A model generated the notes under the pieces. It searched no databases and had not been told where the DNA came from. It was given only the letters and a program-made list of their open reading frames with translations. A DNA stretch of 64,000 nucleotides from Leptodontidium sp. MPI-SDFR-AT-0119 (taxonomy: Eukaryota; Ascomycota; Leotiomycetes; Helotiales; Leptodontidiaceae), in the NCBI GenBank assembly GCA_020726505.1, contig JAHLEZ010000003.1, forward strand, positions 4,030,001 through 4,094,000, in the 5' to 3' direction. Shown here piece by piece: positions 43,231 through 55,388 of the stretch. The number at the start of each line of letters is the position of its first letter. The first letter of the stretch is position 1. Made by a program: the position numbers and the translations under genes.

Positions 43231-45294
43231 ATGCCGTGCTTGAGAAGTACATCTTCATTCCTCTGTCGCAAATTTGCTGGACCTGTATCTGCATCTGTAT
43301 ATCCTCAATTGCACACTCCTTTACGTCTACGTCCACGTCTCGCCTCCCAATCGCTCAGAATGGCCTCAACTCTCCCTCGGCTCCCCATCTTCGAGGCGAT
43401 CGCGAACCATGACCCCCAGTCGACAGCTGTCATACACTCAGTGTCGGGCAGACGCTTCCAATACGGCGAGCTTTTAAAGGATGTGGCAGAAGGGAAGGAC
43501 AGGCTAGTGAACGAAGCTGGGGGAAGCTCTGTAGAGGGTCAGAGAATAGCTTTTCTCGTAGAGAATAGCTATGACTATGTAGGTGCGCATAATGTAATCC
43601 CCAAATGCTAGCTGGTAGAAATTAATAGGAGAGTATAGTAACCCTGCTTTCTATTCTTGGTGCACACTCAATTGCACTCCCACTTTCGCCTGCGTTCCCA
43701 GCGAATGAGTTGCAGTATATTATGGATCATAGTCAGGCTTCGATGCTGTTGTCGTCTGCGAAATTCGAGAGTAAAGCTCTGGAGGTTCTGAAGCATGGTT
43801 TGGAAGGGAAACCGAAACTTGTCAAGCTTGAGAAGAAGCTCGGGGGAGCTGCCCAGAGTATGGTTACTCTTGAGGGACCGACTGATGGTAATGGAGGTAT
43901 GATGTTATACACATCTGGAACGACGAATAGGCCTGTAAGTCTTGATGACACCCCAAGAAAAAGAATATCATAACCAACTGAGAAATGTACAGAAAGGAGT
44001 ATTGCTCCCGCAGTCTGTTCTAACAGCACAAGCAAACTCCCTCGTCACAGCATGGAACTACACTCCCAAAGACCACCTCCTCCATGTCCTCCCTCTCCAC
44101 CACATCCACGGCACCGTAAATGCCATTCTCGCCCCCCTCTTTGCCGGTTCTACAATCGAGTTCCTCTTTCCCTTCAACGCCAGCTCAACCTGGTCCCGCT
44201 TCGCGTCTCCCTTCCTCCCCTCCCCAAGTACAACCTCCCCCAGCCCAAGCTCAACATCTCCAATCACATTCTTCACCGTCGTACCAACAGTCTACAACCG
44301 CCTCCTAAGCACATTCAAAGACCTCACCCCGGAAGTCCAAACCGCAGCCAAGACAGCCATCTCCCCAGCCCACCTCCGCCTCAACATCTCCGGCTCAGCA
44401 GCCCTCCCGACCCCCACCAAAAAAGCCTGGTCAGATCTCAGCAGCGGCAACATTCTCCTCGAGCGCTACGGCATGACAGAAGTAGGCATGGCGCTCTCCT
44501 GCGGCCTCTCCAACAACGACCGCGTAGACGGCTCCGTAGGCTGGGCCCTCCCTGGCGTAGAAGTGCGTCTCGTCGACACCGAAACGAACGAGGTGATTCA
44601 ACCAGGTGAAGAACTCGACAAGGACGGCAGGGAGCGCGACGGCGAGATTCAACTCCGCGGGCCCACGATCTTCAAAGAGTACTGGCGCAACGAGAAAGCC
44701 ACATTAGCCGAGCACGTCAACGGCGACGATGGGAAAGGCCGCTGGTTCAAGACCGGCGACGTGGCTGTCCGACGAGCCGTACCGAGCGCAGGACAGAGTT
44801 CGCAGGACTGGGCTCGCGGACCGATGTATTTCATCCGGGGGCGTAAGAGCGCCGATATAATCAAATCGGGCGGAGAGAAAGTCAGCGCGCTGGAAGTAGA
44901 GCGGGAACTACTCTCCCTACCACAAGTAGCCGAGGCGGCAGTGGTGGCAGTCCCATCAGGGAAATGGGGCCAGAAAGTCGGTGCGGTGATTATACTGAAA
45001 GAGGATGCTGAGGGGAGGAAGGGGAAATGGGGTCCGATGGATATGAGGAGGGCGTTGAAGGAACGGTTGGCGAATTATAAGATCCCGCAGGTCATGAAGG
45101 TCGTGGATGATATCCCGAAAAATGCTATGGGGAAAAGTAAGTCTGTTGTCGTTTTGCCCCTCTCCCCCCTTCCTCTCTATCCAAATCCAACAATCTGAAT
45201 GAGACGATGGTGATACTAACGTAGGATTGTAGTCAACAAGAAACAACTAGTAAAACAAGTCTTTGCCGAAGAGGCGAGTGGTGATGAGATGTAA
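43231..45294 (+). CDS. Malonyl-CoA-synthetase-like AMP-dependent ligase (ACSF3 type)
   Basis: Four exons: 43231 (or 43360)-43582, 43639-43934, 43993-45136, 45233-45294, giving 617 aa from the first ATG or 574 from the second. It is an ANL-superfamily enzyme that adenylates a carboxylic acid and transfers it to CoA. Motifs are the P-loop LYTSGTTNRPKGV (rebuilt across intron 2), LPLHHIHGT, ERYGMTEVGMALS, and IRGRKSADIIKSGGEKVSALEVERELL. The latter two are closest to malonyl/methylmalonyl-CoA synthetases. The catalytic Lys is in KNAMGK(I)NKK at the last junction. The extra 43 residues from ATG 43231 are rich in Arg and Ser with no acidic residue, a likely mitochondrial presequence. Starting at 43360 would give a cytosolic form. 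Substrate is inferred from motifs. Confidence 0.88.
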
Positions 45295-45957
45295 GATATT
45301 TGGCAACACAAAGAATGTAAATATTAGACCCAGCTTGAAGTAGGTGCATACGGGCGATCAACACCAAAGATGTTATTGTATATATGAACGGGAGACAGAT
45401 AGTTATATAATCTAGCAACTCATCTCTCTGTCTCTTTCTCTGTCTCCGTGGGATCTGGTGAGATGGAGAGTTAGCTTAGTTTTAACTTGATCCATTTACG
45501 TGGACTTCAAAACATGCTCTGAACTATGAACCAAACGGGCATGAAGCAATGCTATTGGACCTTCGGTATCGATCCGGTACAACTAACTACCCGCCGTACT
45601 TGCATAACACGGTCATCTCACTTATCATAAAAAGTCACATCCCTCAGCTCCCCACAAGGTCTTGTAGTCAAGTACGTAGTAAGTCATTGATTGCACTTTT
45701 ATTTTGCCCGATCTATAAACACATTCCGAGCCAGTACTCGCTCAGCAGGAATAACGCCATGAAAAATGTGTGTGCCTCCTGAAGAGCAAGCAAGCAGTAA
45801 ACAATGTAGCCGAAATGACCCAGTAGGTAGGCATAGCTAGCTGGGTGCTACCCCTCCCTCCCTTATGCATATTTCAGAAATACAATGCTGACCCATCCGC
45901 AAACGCAACGCAAAAACCGGAAAAAAGCAAAGGCGGTCCAGCTAATGATGAACCCGA
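45295..45957. other. Convergent 3' region
   Basis: About 660 bp between the ends of the ligase gene and eIF4E. Short ORFs only; nothing recognised. Confidence 0.4.
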
Positions 45958-46844
45958 CTAAACGGAATACTTGGCCTTCGCACGGGTGCTACCACTGTGA
46001 GCACTATCGGTGTGACCAGAGAACTCGACGGCCTCGGTCGTGGGGACCTTCAAGACCTCCTTGAACTTGCGGCCAATGTTCATCAAGACCTCCCTGCCCT
46101 TTTCCACCGACCGACCCTTGCCGCCAGCAACATCACCATCTCCTCCACCTGGGATGCTCTTGCCAATTGTGCGAGTCCAGACACCGATACGGTAGAAGCC
46201 CTTTCGGACATTGACGACAACGCCCATGAGCTCTCCATCATCTTCATCCTCGAGAGTCTCGCCGATGGCCGAGAGCATAACGTGGAGCCAGAGGTCATCG
46301 ATGGGGACATTTCTCTTCTCCTTGAATTGGTATGACCACTTTCCACCGTGCTTGTTTTGAGGATCCTCCCATTCTGGACGAACGTTCTCCTTGAAGAGAT
46401 GGTAGTCGGATTTAAGGGCGAGCTCAGAGACGGGGGCGATGTTGTTCTGGCAATTGGTTAGTAGAATTCGAGAAACGATAGAGCAAATGAACATACGTAG
46501 ACACCCCAGAATTCCTCAACAGAGTTAAAGGTAATGACCTCCTTCAGCAAATCATTCCAGTTGTCACCCTGCAGATGGAATTAGCGGATGTGAGTTTGGA
46601 GGTCCCGGCGCAAACTTGCCTTTCCACTTGGTGGCTTGGTGAACCAGAGTGTCCACTTGTGCATGAGCGGGTGCTTGACGTTGAAGTTGTCCTTATCGTG
46701 GAAGACGGTGATCTGCTCATCCTCTCCACTGGGCGTGGGCTTTTTGTTCTCGTCGCGGTTGGCGCCTTCTGGAGAAATGGGGATGGTGGTCAAGTCGACG
46801 GGTGTCGAAGCATCAATGGGTGTTTGTGGGGCGACTGCTGCCAT
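45958..46844 (-). CDS. Translation initiation factor eIF4E
   Basis: Three exons: 46844-46620, 46568-46497, 46446-45958, giving 261 aa. It binds the m7G cap and recruits eIF4G in the cytoplasm. Conserved tryptophan segments are present in order: HKWTLWFTKP (about residue 63), VEEFWGVYNNI across intron 2, RPEWEDPQNKHGGKW, and DDLWLHVMLSAIGE. Intron 1 (46569-46619) starts with GC, not GT: the donor is AAG|GCAAGT and the acceptor CTGCAG. No GT alternative nearby keeps frame. The first 45 residues are variable and the C-terminus (about 30 residues) is Ser/Lys-rich. Length is slightly above the yeast protein. Confidence 0.95.
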
Positions 46845-47743
46845 GATTGCGGGTTGTATGGGAGGATGTTACTGAATATGATTATCGACGAGGTCGAAGG
46901 GTTATTCGAAGAAGGGTGGTGATATCTTGTTCAGAGGTCTCTTCTTGTAGAAGTCAACAGACTGGGGTTGGTGTTGGGTGAATGGGAGGAGTGTTGCTGG
47001 TGCAGGTCCAGTGCTGGTGAAGTTTGGCGCAAAGGAAAATCCAGGCACACAGGTGGTTGGAATAGGAAGGTGCAGGTTTGGCGACTATTGCACCAGGCAA
47101 GTCGTCAAGAACAAAGCGTTGGGGGTGTTGTGAAGCGGCGTGGTGTTGTTTGCGATTTACAGTTGCGATTTCCTCTTAAATTTTGAAGATGCTCACTCCC
47201 TCAGGAACCTCTGGCGCGGCTGGAGTGGCGCTTGCCCAAACAGGGGCAATTCCAGTCACTTGGACTGTCACGTGCTCAGCTTTTATTTCGAAAATGTGAT
47301 TTGCCTGTCAATTCCTCATAGGAAGCTTTTATAGAAATGATTTGGCGGTCTTTTATTGTTGTAGAATATCTGCCTATTGAATGATCATGCAAGGTAATTG
47401 GGCTTTGATGCAGTGGTATGGAACGGTTTTGATGTCGTTCAAATGGAGACATCGAGTAGCAATAAAAACAAAAGTACGAAAGTATAAAAGCCTTCGAACG
47501 AAACGCTTGATTGGAATTCCCATGTGTATGCTAAGAACCGAATGATATGCAAAGGAAATCTTTGTTTGCTCAGAGATATTGAAGATCTCAGTGGTGGCAA
47601 GCATCTAATGCAACGCCCAAACGCCAAACTATCTAAAAGCAGACCCCATATGCAGTATTCTATGAAAAACGCAACGAGCTCAAAGAGAAGCACCAGACCA
47701 TCTATGTCCCAATCCCCATCTATCCATACCTAACACGGCGCAC
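46845..47743. other. eIF4E upstream region and 3' flank of Mpv17 gene
   Basis: About 900 bp. The right part of eIF4E's promoter and leader lies at 46845-47200. 47200-47743 shows only short ORFs without recognised domains. No repeat or RNA gene seen. Confidence 0.4.
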
Positions 47744-48414
47744 CTATTTGGCAGCCGACTGGCTGTTCAAGAAGCTGAGGTAGCAATTCCAGCCCAACGA
47801 GATGACATTGACGACCAGCACTCTGTGGTGGAGAGGCACCAGCTTGAAATTAACGCACTGAATGAACGGCCACACCATCCAGTTCGACTTCAGTGCCGTC
47901 CAGTAGCTCTGGTCCAATTTATCCTTTGGACTCGTCCCCTCCATGATAGCCATACTGCTGAGGAAGACGAACAGGTTGGTGCTGGCAAACATGGTCTGGT
48001 CGCATGCCACTCGAGCGAGGATCTCGGCGTTCTTATTCTTCAATACGACTTTGTTCTGCAGGAACTTGAACCACGTTGTGGCTGCCGGACCAAAGATAGC
48101 TGTGTAACCCCAACGTCAGCTCTGTAACCATCGGTGAAAAAGGTATGTATGTATGGAGAACTAGAACAAACCTCCTCCGTATAATGCCATGCGTCCCGTT
48201 CGTGCCAGATCATGCTTCTCCAATCCCTTCTTCTCGACCAGTTGTTGTGCCATAGTATCTCCCGTTGCGAAGAGCACCGCCGTAGTGACGCTCTGCGTCA
48301 GAATTGGGCGCGAGGCCAGCTTCATTTGGTACCTGCAGACTCAGTCAACACTTGTCTCTTACATATAGATAAAATCAATTGATTTTTGTATGGCAGAACT
48401 TACCATCTGAACAT
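47744..48414 (-). CDS. Mpv17/PMP22-family mitochondrial membrane protein (Sym1-like)
   Basis: Three exons: 48414-48404, 48332-48172, 48099-47744, giving 175 aa, the usual family length. Sym1/Mpv17 is an inner mitochondrial membrane channel-type protein needed under heat and on ethanol in yeast. Signature parts are [25 protein letters not shown], then [29 protein letters not shown] and the C-terminal motif [19 protein letters not shown] with [16 protein letters not shown]. The first coding exon is only 11 nt (MFR and two bases of Trp). The family's membrane helices are all present. Confidence 0.93.
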
Positions 48415-48982
48415 CTTTGCGGTTTGATGATGTTCTGAAATTCAAATGGTGAAGAAGAGGAATTTATTGTTTTCGAGCGCTTCAAAACCCAATTGTTTCC
48501 AAAAAGCAAGGCGGCGACAAGGATTGACTCCGGTCGGACAGCTCCATTGTAGACTAGCGTCGGGAGCTGAGGAAGGTTTGCCGACGCGGTGAGGCTTGGG
48601 GCTTGAGTATCATTTTGATTTACTCACGTGGGTATCAAAAATTGTATGGTTTGAGACATTCAGGTACAGTTTCATTTCCGTTCATAGATGTTTTAGTATT
48701 TTGATGGTCAGGCGAGCAAAGACGTGGGGTTTAGGGGAAGTTGGATGAATAATAGCATTGCATTCGCTACCCCACACTCTCAGTCTTCAACAGCGCAGCC
48801 TTCCTTTTGACTACTTGAAAGCAACTAAAAGTTGTTCTTACTCATAGCAGAATCAAAAGCTACCAGTATCCCATTCATTTCCTCGTACAAGTGATCATGC
48901 CTTGCCATAACACGAAATTCACATACCGCGAACAAAAACTCCCCCCCCCCCCCCCTCCCCTACCGACCCCCACGTACACTAC
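48415..48982. other. Intergenic with C-tract
   Basis: Promoter side of the Mpv17 gene and 3' side of the translin-family gene. A run of 15 C followed by TCCCC occupies 48941-48960, a likely length-variable tract just after the translin-family stop codon. No gene seen. Confidence 0.5.
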
Positions 48983-49933
48983 TCAATAACTCTCAACAGC
49001 ACCTCCCCTGTCCTCAGTCAGATCCGGGACCCATCCCTTCGGTCTCTCCCTCCCCCTGATAATCATTCCATAAACAGCCGTCTCAACCTTCTCGACACAA
49101 GTCTTCATGACCTCCATCTTCTTCTCGACATCCTTCCCCAGTCCCGTACCCCCACAAGAAGTCGTATCCAGCGCCTGGAAGCTCGTGCGTAAAGACCTCA
49201 TATCAATCAGAACATCACGATCGTCCACCGTAGTAGCCTCTTCGCCTTTCGATCCCGGAAGACTCCCCGTCGTAGCCATCGTCGTGATGGCAAACCGCAT
49301 CAACTCACCCACCAGATCAAAGATACCTAATACATAATCGTCTCCAGTGAGAGTGATCGTCTCGGGTAGAGATTGCGCTGCTTCCTCCAGCGTGATCAGA
49401 GTTTGGTTGAGGAGGTAGTGCTGGAATGATATGGCTTCCATGTACTCTTGAATGCCGCCCGAGATCTGTCTTTGATACCGCCAGGCATTGATACCCGTCA
49501 GATCAGGAGCGATCAACGCGAATTGCTCCTGCATGGCTGACGCCTTAGCTTGAACCTCTGAAGCTATCTTTGGAGGTATTGTGCTCTTCAACGACCGTAC
49601 TCTACCGCAGGTCAGTCTCATCTCGAATATTGCTTGCCAGAGAATACACGTGATTTACCTCTGGAGCGCGAAGATGCTATTTATTGTCAGTTTCGACTAT
49701 CAAATTTCAGTCAAGAGCTAACAAACTCACATCTTCTTACTCGCCGCGGTGATATCCCTCGAAGCCTTGATAATGCGCTCTCTCCGATCATGGTGCTCAT
49801 CTAACTCGTCGCGGAAATTCTCAAACATCGGCATGAAAGGCGAGGTCTTCACATCCTGTTCTTGCGCCTGCGCCTTCTCAGCTCCATCGTGATGTCTCTT
49901 GACTCCTGGCATTTCTCGTGTTGGAATGGACAT
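48983..49933 (-). CDS. Translin-family protein, TRAX-like
   Basis: Three exons: 49933-49731, 49676-49659 (18 nt) and 49601-48983, giving 279 aa. TRAX pairs with translin to form C3PO, an RNA/DNA-binding endoribonuclease. The opening FRDELDEHHDRRERIIKASRDIT (about residues 39-60) and SKKIIFALQR, rebuilt through the 18-nt microexon, are characteristic of TRAX. GINAWRYQRQISGGIQEYME, DYVLGIFDLVGELMRFA and the C-terminal KMEVMKTCVEKVETAVYGMI complete the fold. Acidic residues consistent with the TRAX catalytic site occur in GGIQEYMEA and DLVGELM. An alternative upstream frame opens at 50158 but the first good ATG is 49933. Confidence 0.9.
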
Positions 49934-50210
49934 TGGTCCTTTTCGATGTTGAAATCTTGCAGGGAGATTCCGATCAGATCTTGGTGGTGGGGTCTGGAGA
50001 TGCAGGAGGATCTGCAGGGATGTAAAACGGGTGGAGGCTGGGCTGCCAAGAGCTTGAAATCTCAGCCACAGAACATTGTGCTGTGATTTATACAGCACTT
50101 TCATACTTTCAAGAAGCCGAACAAACTCACTCCCGATTCTCAACTCACATACACTCATTTGTGCTTACCTATTCCCTTCTCATTCTCACATCAATGTAAG
50201 CATCCACAAA
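49934..50210. promoter_or_regulatory. Bidirectional promoter, TRAX and GPI mannosyltransferase
   Basis: Only 277 bp separate the two start codons on opposite strands, so both genes must share this promoter. No specific factor site was identified. Confidence 0.6.
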
Positions 50211-51618
50211 ATGCCCTCCTTCTTCTCAAGCCCGCTCCTCGTTTTCTCCGCCGCAATCGCGCTCCGTGTCATCCTCTTCTTCTACGGCCTCTGGCAAGAT
50301 GCAAACTCGCCCCTGAAATACACCGACATCGACTACTACGTCTTCACAGATGCAGCACGCTTCACAGCTCATGGGCACTCACCATATGACCGTGAGACCT
50401 ACCGGTACACCCCTTTACTAGCCTGGATGCTATTGCCTACCGCATGGTCGAGCACGTGGTTCTCATTCGGCAAGGTGTTGTTTGCTGTGGGGGATATCGT
50501 GGCCGGGTGGCTTATCGTTCTTGTTCTGAGGAAATCGAATCAGATGTCCATGGAGAGGGCTATGAAGTTCGCTAGTATTTGGCTGTTGAACCCTATGGTT
50601 GCGACGATTAGTACTCGAGGGAGTTCGGAGGGTTTATTAGGGGTTATGGTGATTGCTCTTCTTTGGGCCATCACTCAAAAGAAGATCTTCCTCGCGGGGA
50701 TTCTACTGGGCCTTGGAGTTCATTTCAAGATCTACCCGTTCATATATGCACCCTCCATCATCTGGTGGATGGACGACGAGCATATCGGTACAGGGAAGCA
50801 GTCGAAGAACACAAGCAAAAGTCTAGACCTGATAAGTCTAGCGAAGCGGTTTTGCAACGGTCCTCGAATAACCCTCACGATCACCAGTCTTCTCACATTC
50901 ACCAGTCTGAATGTATTGATGTATTCAATGTAAGTCTTTTACCTTCCCCTTCCACCTCTACATATTTTTCTCCCTCTTTCTAACCAAAATCTGAAGCTAC
51001 GGTTGGCCTTTCCTCCAACACACCTACTTCCACCACGTCACACGTATAGACCACAGGCACAACTTCTCTCCCTACAACACGCTCCTCTACCTCTCCTCCT
51101 CCGCTCCAGGACCGTCATCCATCCGCCTCGAATCTCTAGCATTCATTCCACAGCTCTTCCTCTCCGCACTCGCCCTCCCACTCCTCCTCGCGAAGAAAGA
51201 CCTCCCATCAACCATGCTCGCGCAAACATTCGCATTCGTGACTTTCAACAAAGTCTGTACTAGCCAGGTATGATTATAATCCTTCAAAACCCCCCAGTCA
51301 CACTCACTCCCCATCCTAATAATATTACAGTATTTCCTCTGGTACATGGTCTTCCTCCCATTCTACCTCCCCACTTCCTCGCTGCTAGCACGGAAATCCC
51401 TAGGCATAAGTGCAGCTGCTCTGTGGGTGTCGACGCAAGCATTATGGCTACAGCAGGGATTTCAGCTAGAATTTCTCGGCCAGAGCACTTTCGTTCCTGG
51501 GCTCTGGATAGCGAGTGTTTTGTTCTTCTTGACCAATACATGGTTACTTGGGATCATAGTGGAGGACATCGGGTCTGTATCAAAACTACCACAGAAGGGA
51601 AGTATAAAAACGCGATAA
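50211..51618 (+). CDS. GPI14: GPI mannosyltransferase 1 (PIG-M/Gpi14)
   Basis: Three exons: 50211-50929, 50997-51267, 51331-51618, giving 425 aa. It is an ER-membrane glycosyltransferase that adds the first alpha-1,4-mannose to the GPI precursor. The lumenal motif YTDIDYYVFTDAA near residue 40 is the DxD-type catalytic signature, followed by SPYDRETYRYTPLLAWML. STRGSSEGLLG, LLGLGVHFKIYPFIYAP, FLQHTYFHHVTRIDHRHNFS and WYMVFLPFYLP are all family blocks. Eight or more membrane helices are visible. Length matches yeast Gpi14 (403 aa). All splice junctions restore conserved residues (YGWPFLQHTY; CTSQYFLWYM). Confidence 0.95.
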
Positions 51619-52033
51619 TATAGTCAAAAATGCGAAATCATGTCCTTTTGATTCCACTATATGCTCAATATATAGCGCAGCAATAAGCCGCCGCATTATC
51701 ATCATCTCCGGGTTATGCATCGATCTGATATCTGGAGTCCAGCCCAAGCCTAAAATTGCCAAGTTGCACCATCCATTATGCTCCATTCCACATATACTTG
51801 CCAGCAGGCGCGGCCACACGGCTTTTTCGATGACCATTAAACGCCTTCCTTCATATGCCAGCAACTCCATCGCTCAGCCCAACCCATCCCAAATGCAACT
51901 CTTCCAATATTTTTACAATGACAAGGCGCCGATAATCCAGACATGCAAGCAAAAGCAAATCGCAATTTTATTTAGCTCTCAGAAAAATCAGAGCATATGC
52001 AGCAAATGACGAGAGACAGTAGTAGCAGCACTT
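51619..52033. other. Convergent 3' region
   Basis: About 415 bp between GPI14 and the F-box gene. Short ORFs only; no recognised feature. Confidence 0.4.
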
Positions 52034-53842
52034 TCAATGGATGGTAATCCCGTCGTTGCGGGATAAAATGAGGTAGCTCGCAACCTTGACAGACAGAGGC
52101 TTGGTTTTGGAGAATGTTGGTGGTGGGCGTAGTTGGCCGTCCTTGAAGTCGAATTCGCATAGGTCGCCTGGCTTCTCAATGAACGATGCACCAGGGCGGG
52201 TTCGTGCGAGTGTGTCAACAATGGAATCGCTCCACAGTCCCGTACATTGCCTGTCCAGCAACTGGAAATAAGGATTGAGGGCGGGTACTTGGGAGTCTAT
52301 TCATGTTAGTTTGCCTGCATATCGGATTTCAAGAGCCCATCACATACCTAAATCGAGGAAACGAATTCTCAAGAACTCTAATGCAGCCAACCTGTCCAAA
52401 GATTTGACTCCAGAAATCACCAGACGTTCAAAGGCAGCGATGAAAGCTGCATCCGTGATTCCTGACCCGTCATTCCAGACTCCCAGCGGCCGACAAACGT
52501 TCTTGACGACGATATCAACACTCTTTAGACGTGAGGTCCGAGGATTTGATAATTTGGCGGCTTGATCAAAGAACGACCAGCAAATTCGGCCGGTATATGA
52601 TAAATGCTCCAACGTAGGAATGCCCTTAGCCATCTCAGCACAGAAATGCGTTATCCCAGCAACTTTCTTAAAGAACATTGGAGATACTGCCTCGCGACGG
52701 TAATCTGCCTCCAAGCAAACGTTGAGGTGTGTGAGATTTTGCGGTAGTTTGGGAAGGATGGTAGCCATGGAAATATAGCTCTTCGACTTGGGTTTTGCGT
52801 AAGATGCATGCCATTCGGTGAGATTCGGTAAGGCAGCAACTATATTTTGGAAGTCATCGTCTGATCGAATGAGATTCCACTGTCCTTTGCAGACGAGGGT
52901 TCGAACGGACTCGATGATCGGCAGGCCTTGGGTTGTAGAGTTATTGTTGTGCTGAACCATCGGTGGCTTCTTTCTCTCCCCACCCTCCAATGTCAATATA
53001 CAAGCCTCTGAAAATGTCATCCCCACAAATCTGAATACTTCCTCCAATGTACAATTGTTCGACGGGGATTGGTACGTTATGGTTGTTCCTGTGTCCGCTA
53101 AATTTCCAAGTGCCCTGATTACCAGCGATCGATCAGGAGTCGTGGATGGGATTCGAAGAGTACGATCAAAGGCCGGATTCTTTTGTTGAAATACAGGAAA
53201 CCAGAACTCGATATGTTTGACATAGGAGCAAAGGTGCTTGTGTCGAAAGAACCAGAGCATGGCCTGATCCACAGACTCCCTAGTCCCCTTGATCTTCAAG
53301 TGTCGGTAGAGGCGGTCCTGGATGAGCCCTCTCCATCGCTTGCTGACCAGTGCCAGCTCTGAGACTTCACGTCGTCTTGAATGCCGTAATGCTGTTCCCC
53401 AGCCTCGTAGGATCTTTGTGTTCCCGGCAGCCGCTGTTCTGGACGATGCTGAAGCCCGCACCCCAAACAAGTGATCCAGGATGCACTCATGGATCTCAAT
53501 CGGGAGCTCTACTAGAGGAGAATTCGGAGAGGTTCGTGGAGATGATTCGGTTGCGTCGAGTGCGCGCGTGTGTTCGGAGGCCAGATCTTCGAGGTTGTCG
53601 ATGTCGAGTAGGCGCTGTGAGCATTGGATACTTCCATCTATCAAATCTTGGTGGGGGAACGGTGTGCTCTTCGGTCTGGCCGGGGGCACAATATCGTCTT
53701 CAAATCCATCCGCCTTCAGCTGATCTAGGGGAATCGATCGAACGTTTGTTGGGGTTGAAGGGCCAGGCGTTGCGGGTGTGGAGGCTGTTGTCATGATTGG
53801 AGTCAAAAGAAGCGGGTGGCCTCCCTCGTCCACTCGAGACAT
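52034..53842 (-). CDS. F-box protein
   Basis: Two exons, 53842-52348 and 52296-52034, giving 585 aa. After a Pro/Thr-rich N-terminus, an F-box-like segment begins near residue 112 (LVELPIEIHECILDHLFG). It continues past an insertion to REVSELALVSKRWRGLIQDRLYRHL. The C-terminal part has irregular leucine-rich stretches (LPNLTEWHASY, LPQNLTHLNVCLE, IPTLEHLSYTGRICW), as in fungal F-box proteins of unknown target. The frame is open upstream to 53914; ATG 53842 is preferred because of its context. The likely role is a substrate receptor of an SCF ubiquitin ligase. The junction after FLDLD joins DSQVPALNPYF in frame. Confidence 0.85.
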
Positions 53843-55388
53843 TGTATATGTATGCCTGGTATCTGGCGTTCTTTGGTAACTCTCAAACTTCAGATGCAAT
53901 GTCGAGCGGATCAAAGAGAATGTATGTGATGGCCAGCACCTGAGATTATATGCGAAGAACGAGGTAGGTGCCCGTCAAAGGTTGGAGGTGAAGGTGTATT
54001 CAATTCAGCGACTTCAAGATTGCCAGGTTTCCATGAACAGAGTATGGAGGTTCGGTATCGCAGGATAGGAGAGAATCTGTGTGGAGTTGTAACAGATGAG
54101 GAGGCTGATGCGGGCAGGGCAGTGCTTTTGGCGCCGGAATTCCAATAAACCTAGGTCGTGGATGAGGATGGGGTGACTGCGCTGTCCTGCGGGAATCTGG
54201 ATGGTGTTTACGTATCGTCGGTCGGTAGGTAGTCACCGTCTCCGCATGGTGAGAGGGGTGTATATTGTGTCAAAGAGGATTTGTTGTTACAGGACAGACA
54301 GCGATGGGAGTGAGTAGTGAGTTAACTCGAAGGAAGGGAAGTGAAGTGAGGGACGGACGGGAGTGAGTGAGTGAGTGGGGTCGGCGCAGTCTGCCGTACC
54401 ATACAGCACAGTAACCTTGGCCAGAAAGCCGACAGAGGGACCCAGACCAGATTAGACATGTGTGGACCAGGACCAAAGCAATCTCCAAGAGTGATGCAGA
54501 TGGAAATAGAACAACGCACTATGAAACGAAACGAAACATAGCTAGGTACTATACTTACAGACAACAAAGAATATAACTAACACCAAGTCATAGGTAACAA
54601 TCGGAGACACAGGCAACCTGGCATCGATCGACAAACAGTGATAGTTAACCGCTGCGGTGGAATGTGGCTATCTTAGTCAAGTAGTTAATAATAAATACAA
54701 AGCACTTCTGATAGACTTTTGAAAAGCAAAAGGTGCCAAGATGTCTTTAATACCCTGTCGGGGTTAAGACCTGATATACAGAGAATTTTCTGCTTCTTTG
54801 GTTCTTTGGTTCTTCTCTTCTTTGTGCATCTAACCCAGATAAGTATATATCTTGGCAATTAATCATGTCTTTTTCCCTCTCAACGACCTAATAAGGCTCA
54901 ATCAAGCCTCATAGATGTCATCAGCCAGGGTCCGGTCCCGCTTGTGCTGTAGTGGTGGCATTCCGTTACCGTTGCTTTCTTTCGCCTCCTCTAACTAGGT
55001 ACTCGGCCGACCGCCCTGAGCCTATCATGCCAGCGTCAGCCCTACTGCACATGCAACAACCCTTACTCATCTTCTCTTATTTATTCTTCTTTTCTTTTTT
55101 TGGGCTATGATTCTCGTTTCACCTATTCCACTTTCCCCCTTTGGAGTTGTCATTTTTGGTATTGGTGGTCTCCGGTCGCCTCGTCTTTCTCCGTTTTATC
55201 TTCCGGTCAATAAATAAGCCAGAGCAAGCCCCCGTTAGCTTGTGGTGCAGTTCTTTATTTGGACTCTACTGCGGCTTGGTTACTACGGCGGTTTGTTACC
55301 GACTTCATGTTTGTATGGGCCCAAGTCTAGCTCGGTAACATTCTATCTCACTAATTCACTACCTGTACCAAGACAAGAAACCAGACCT
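53843..55388. promoter_or_regulatory. Divergent upstream region, F-box and Zn2Cys6 genes
   Basis: About 1.5 kb without a coding feature between two divergent starts. A GAGTGAGTGAGTGAGTGGGG short repeat lies near 54361-54380, and T-rich stretches near 55080-55100. Probably long leaders and promoters of both genes. Confidence 0.4.
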
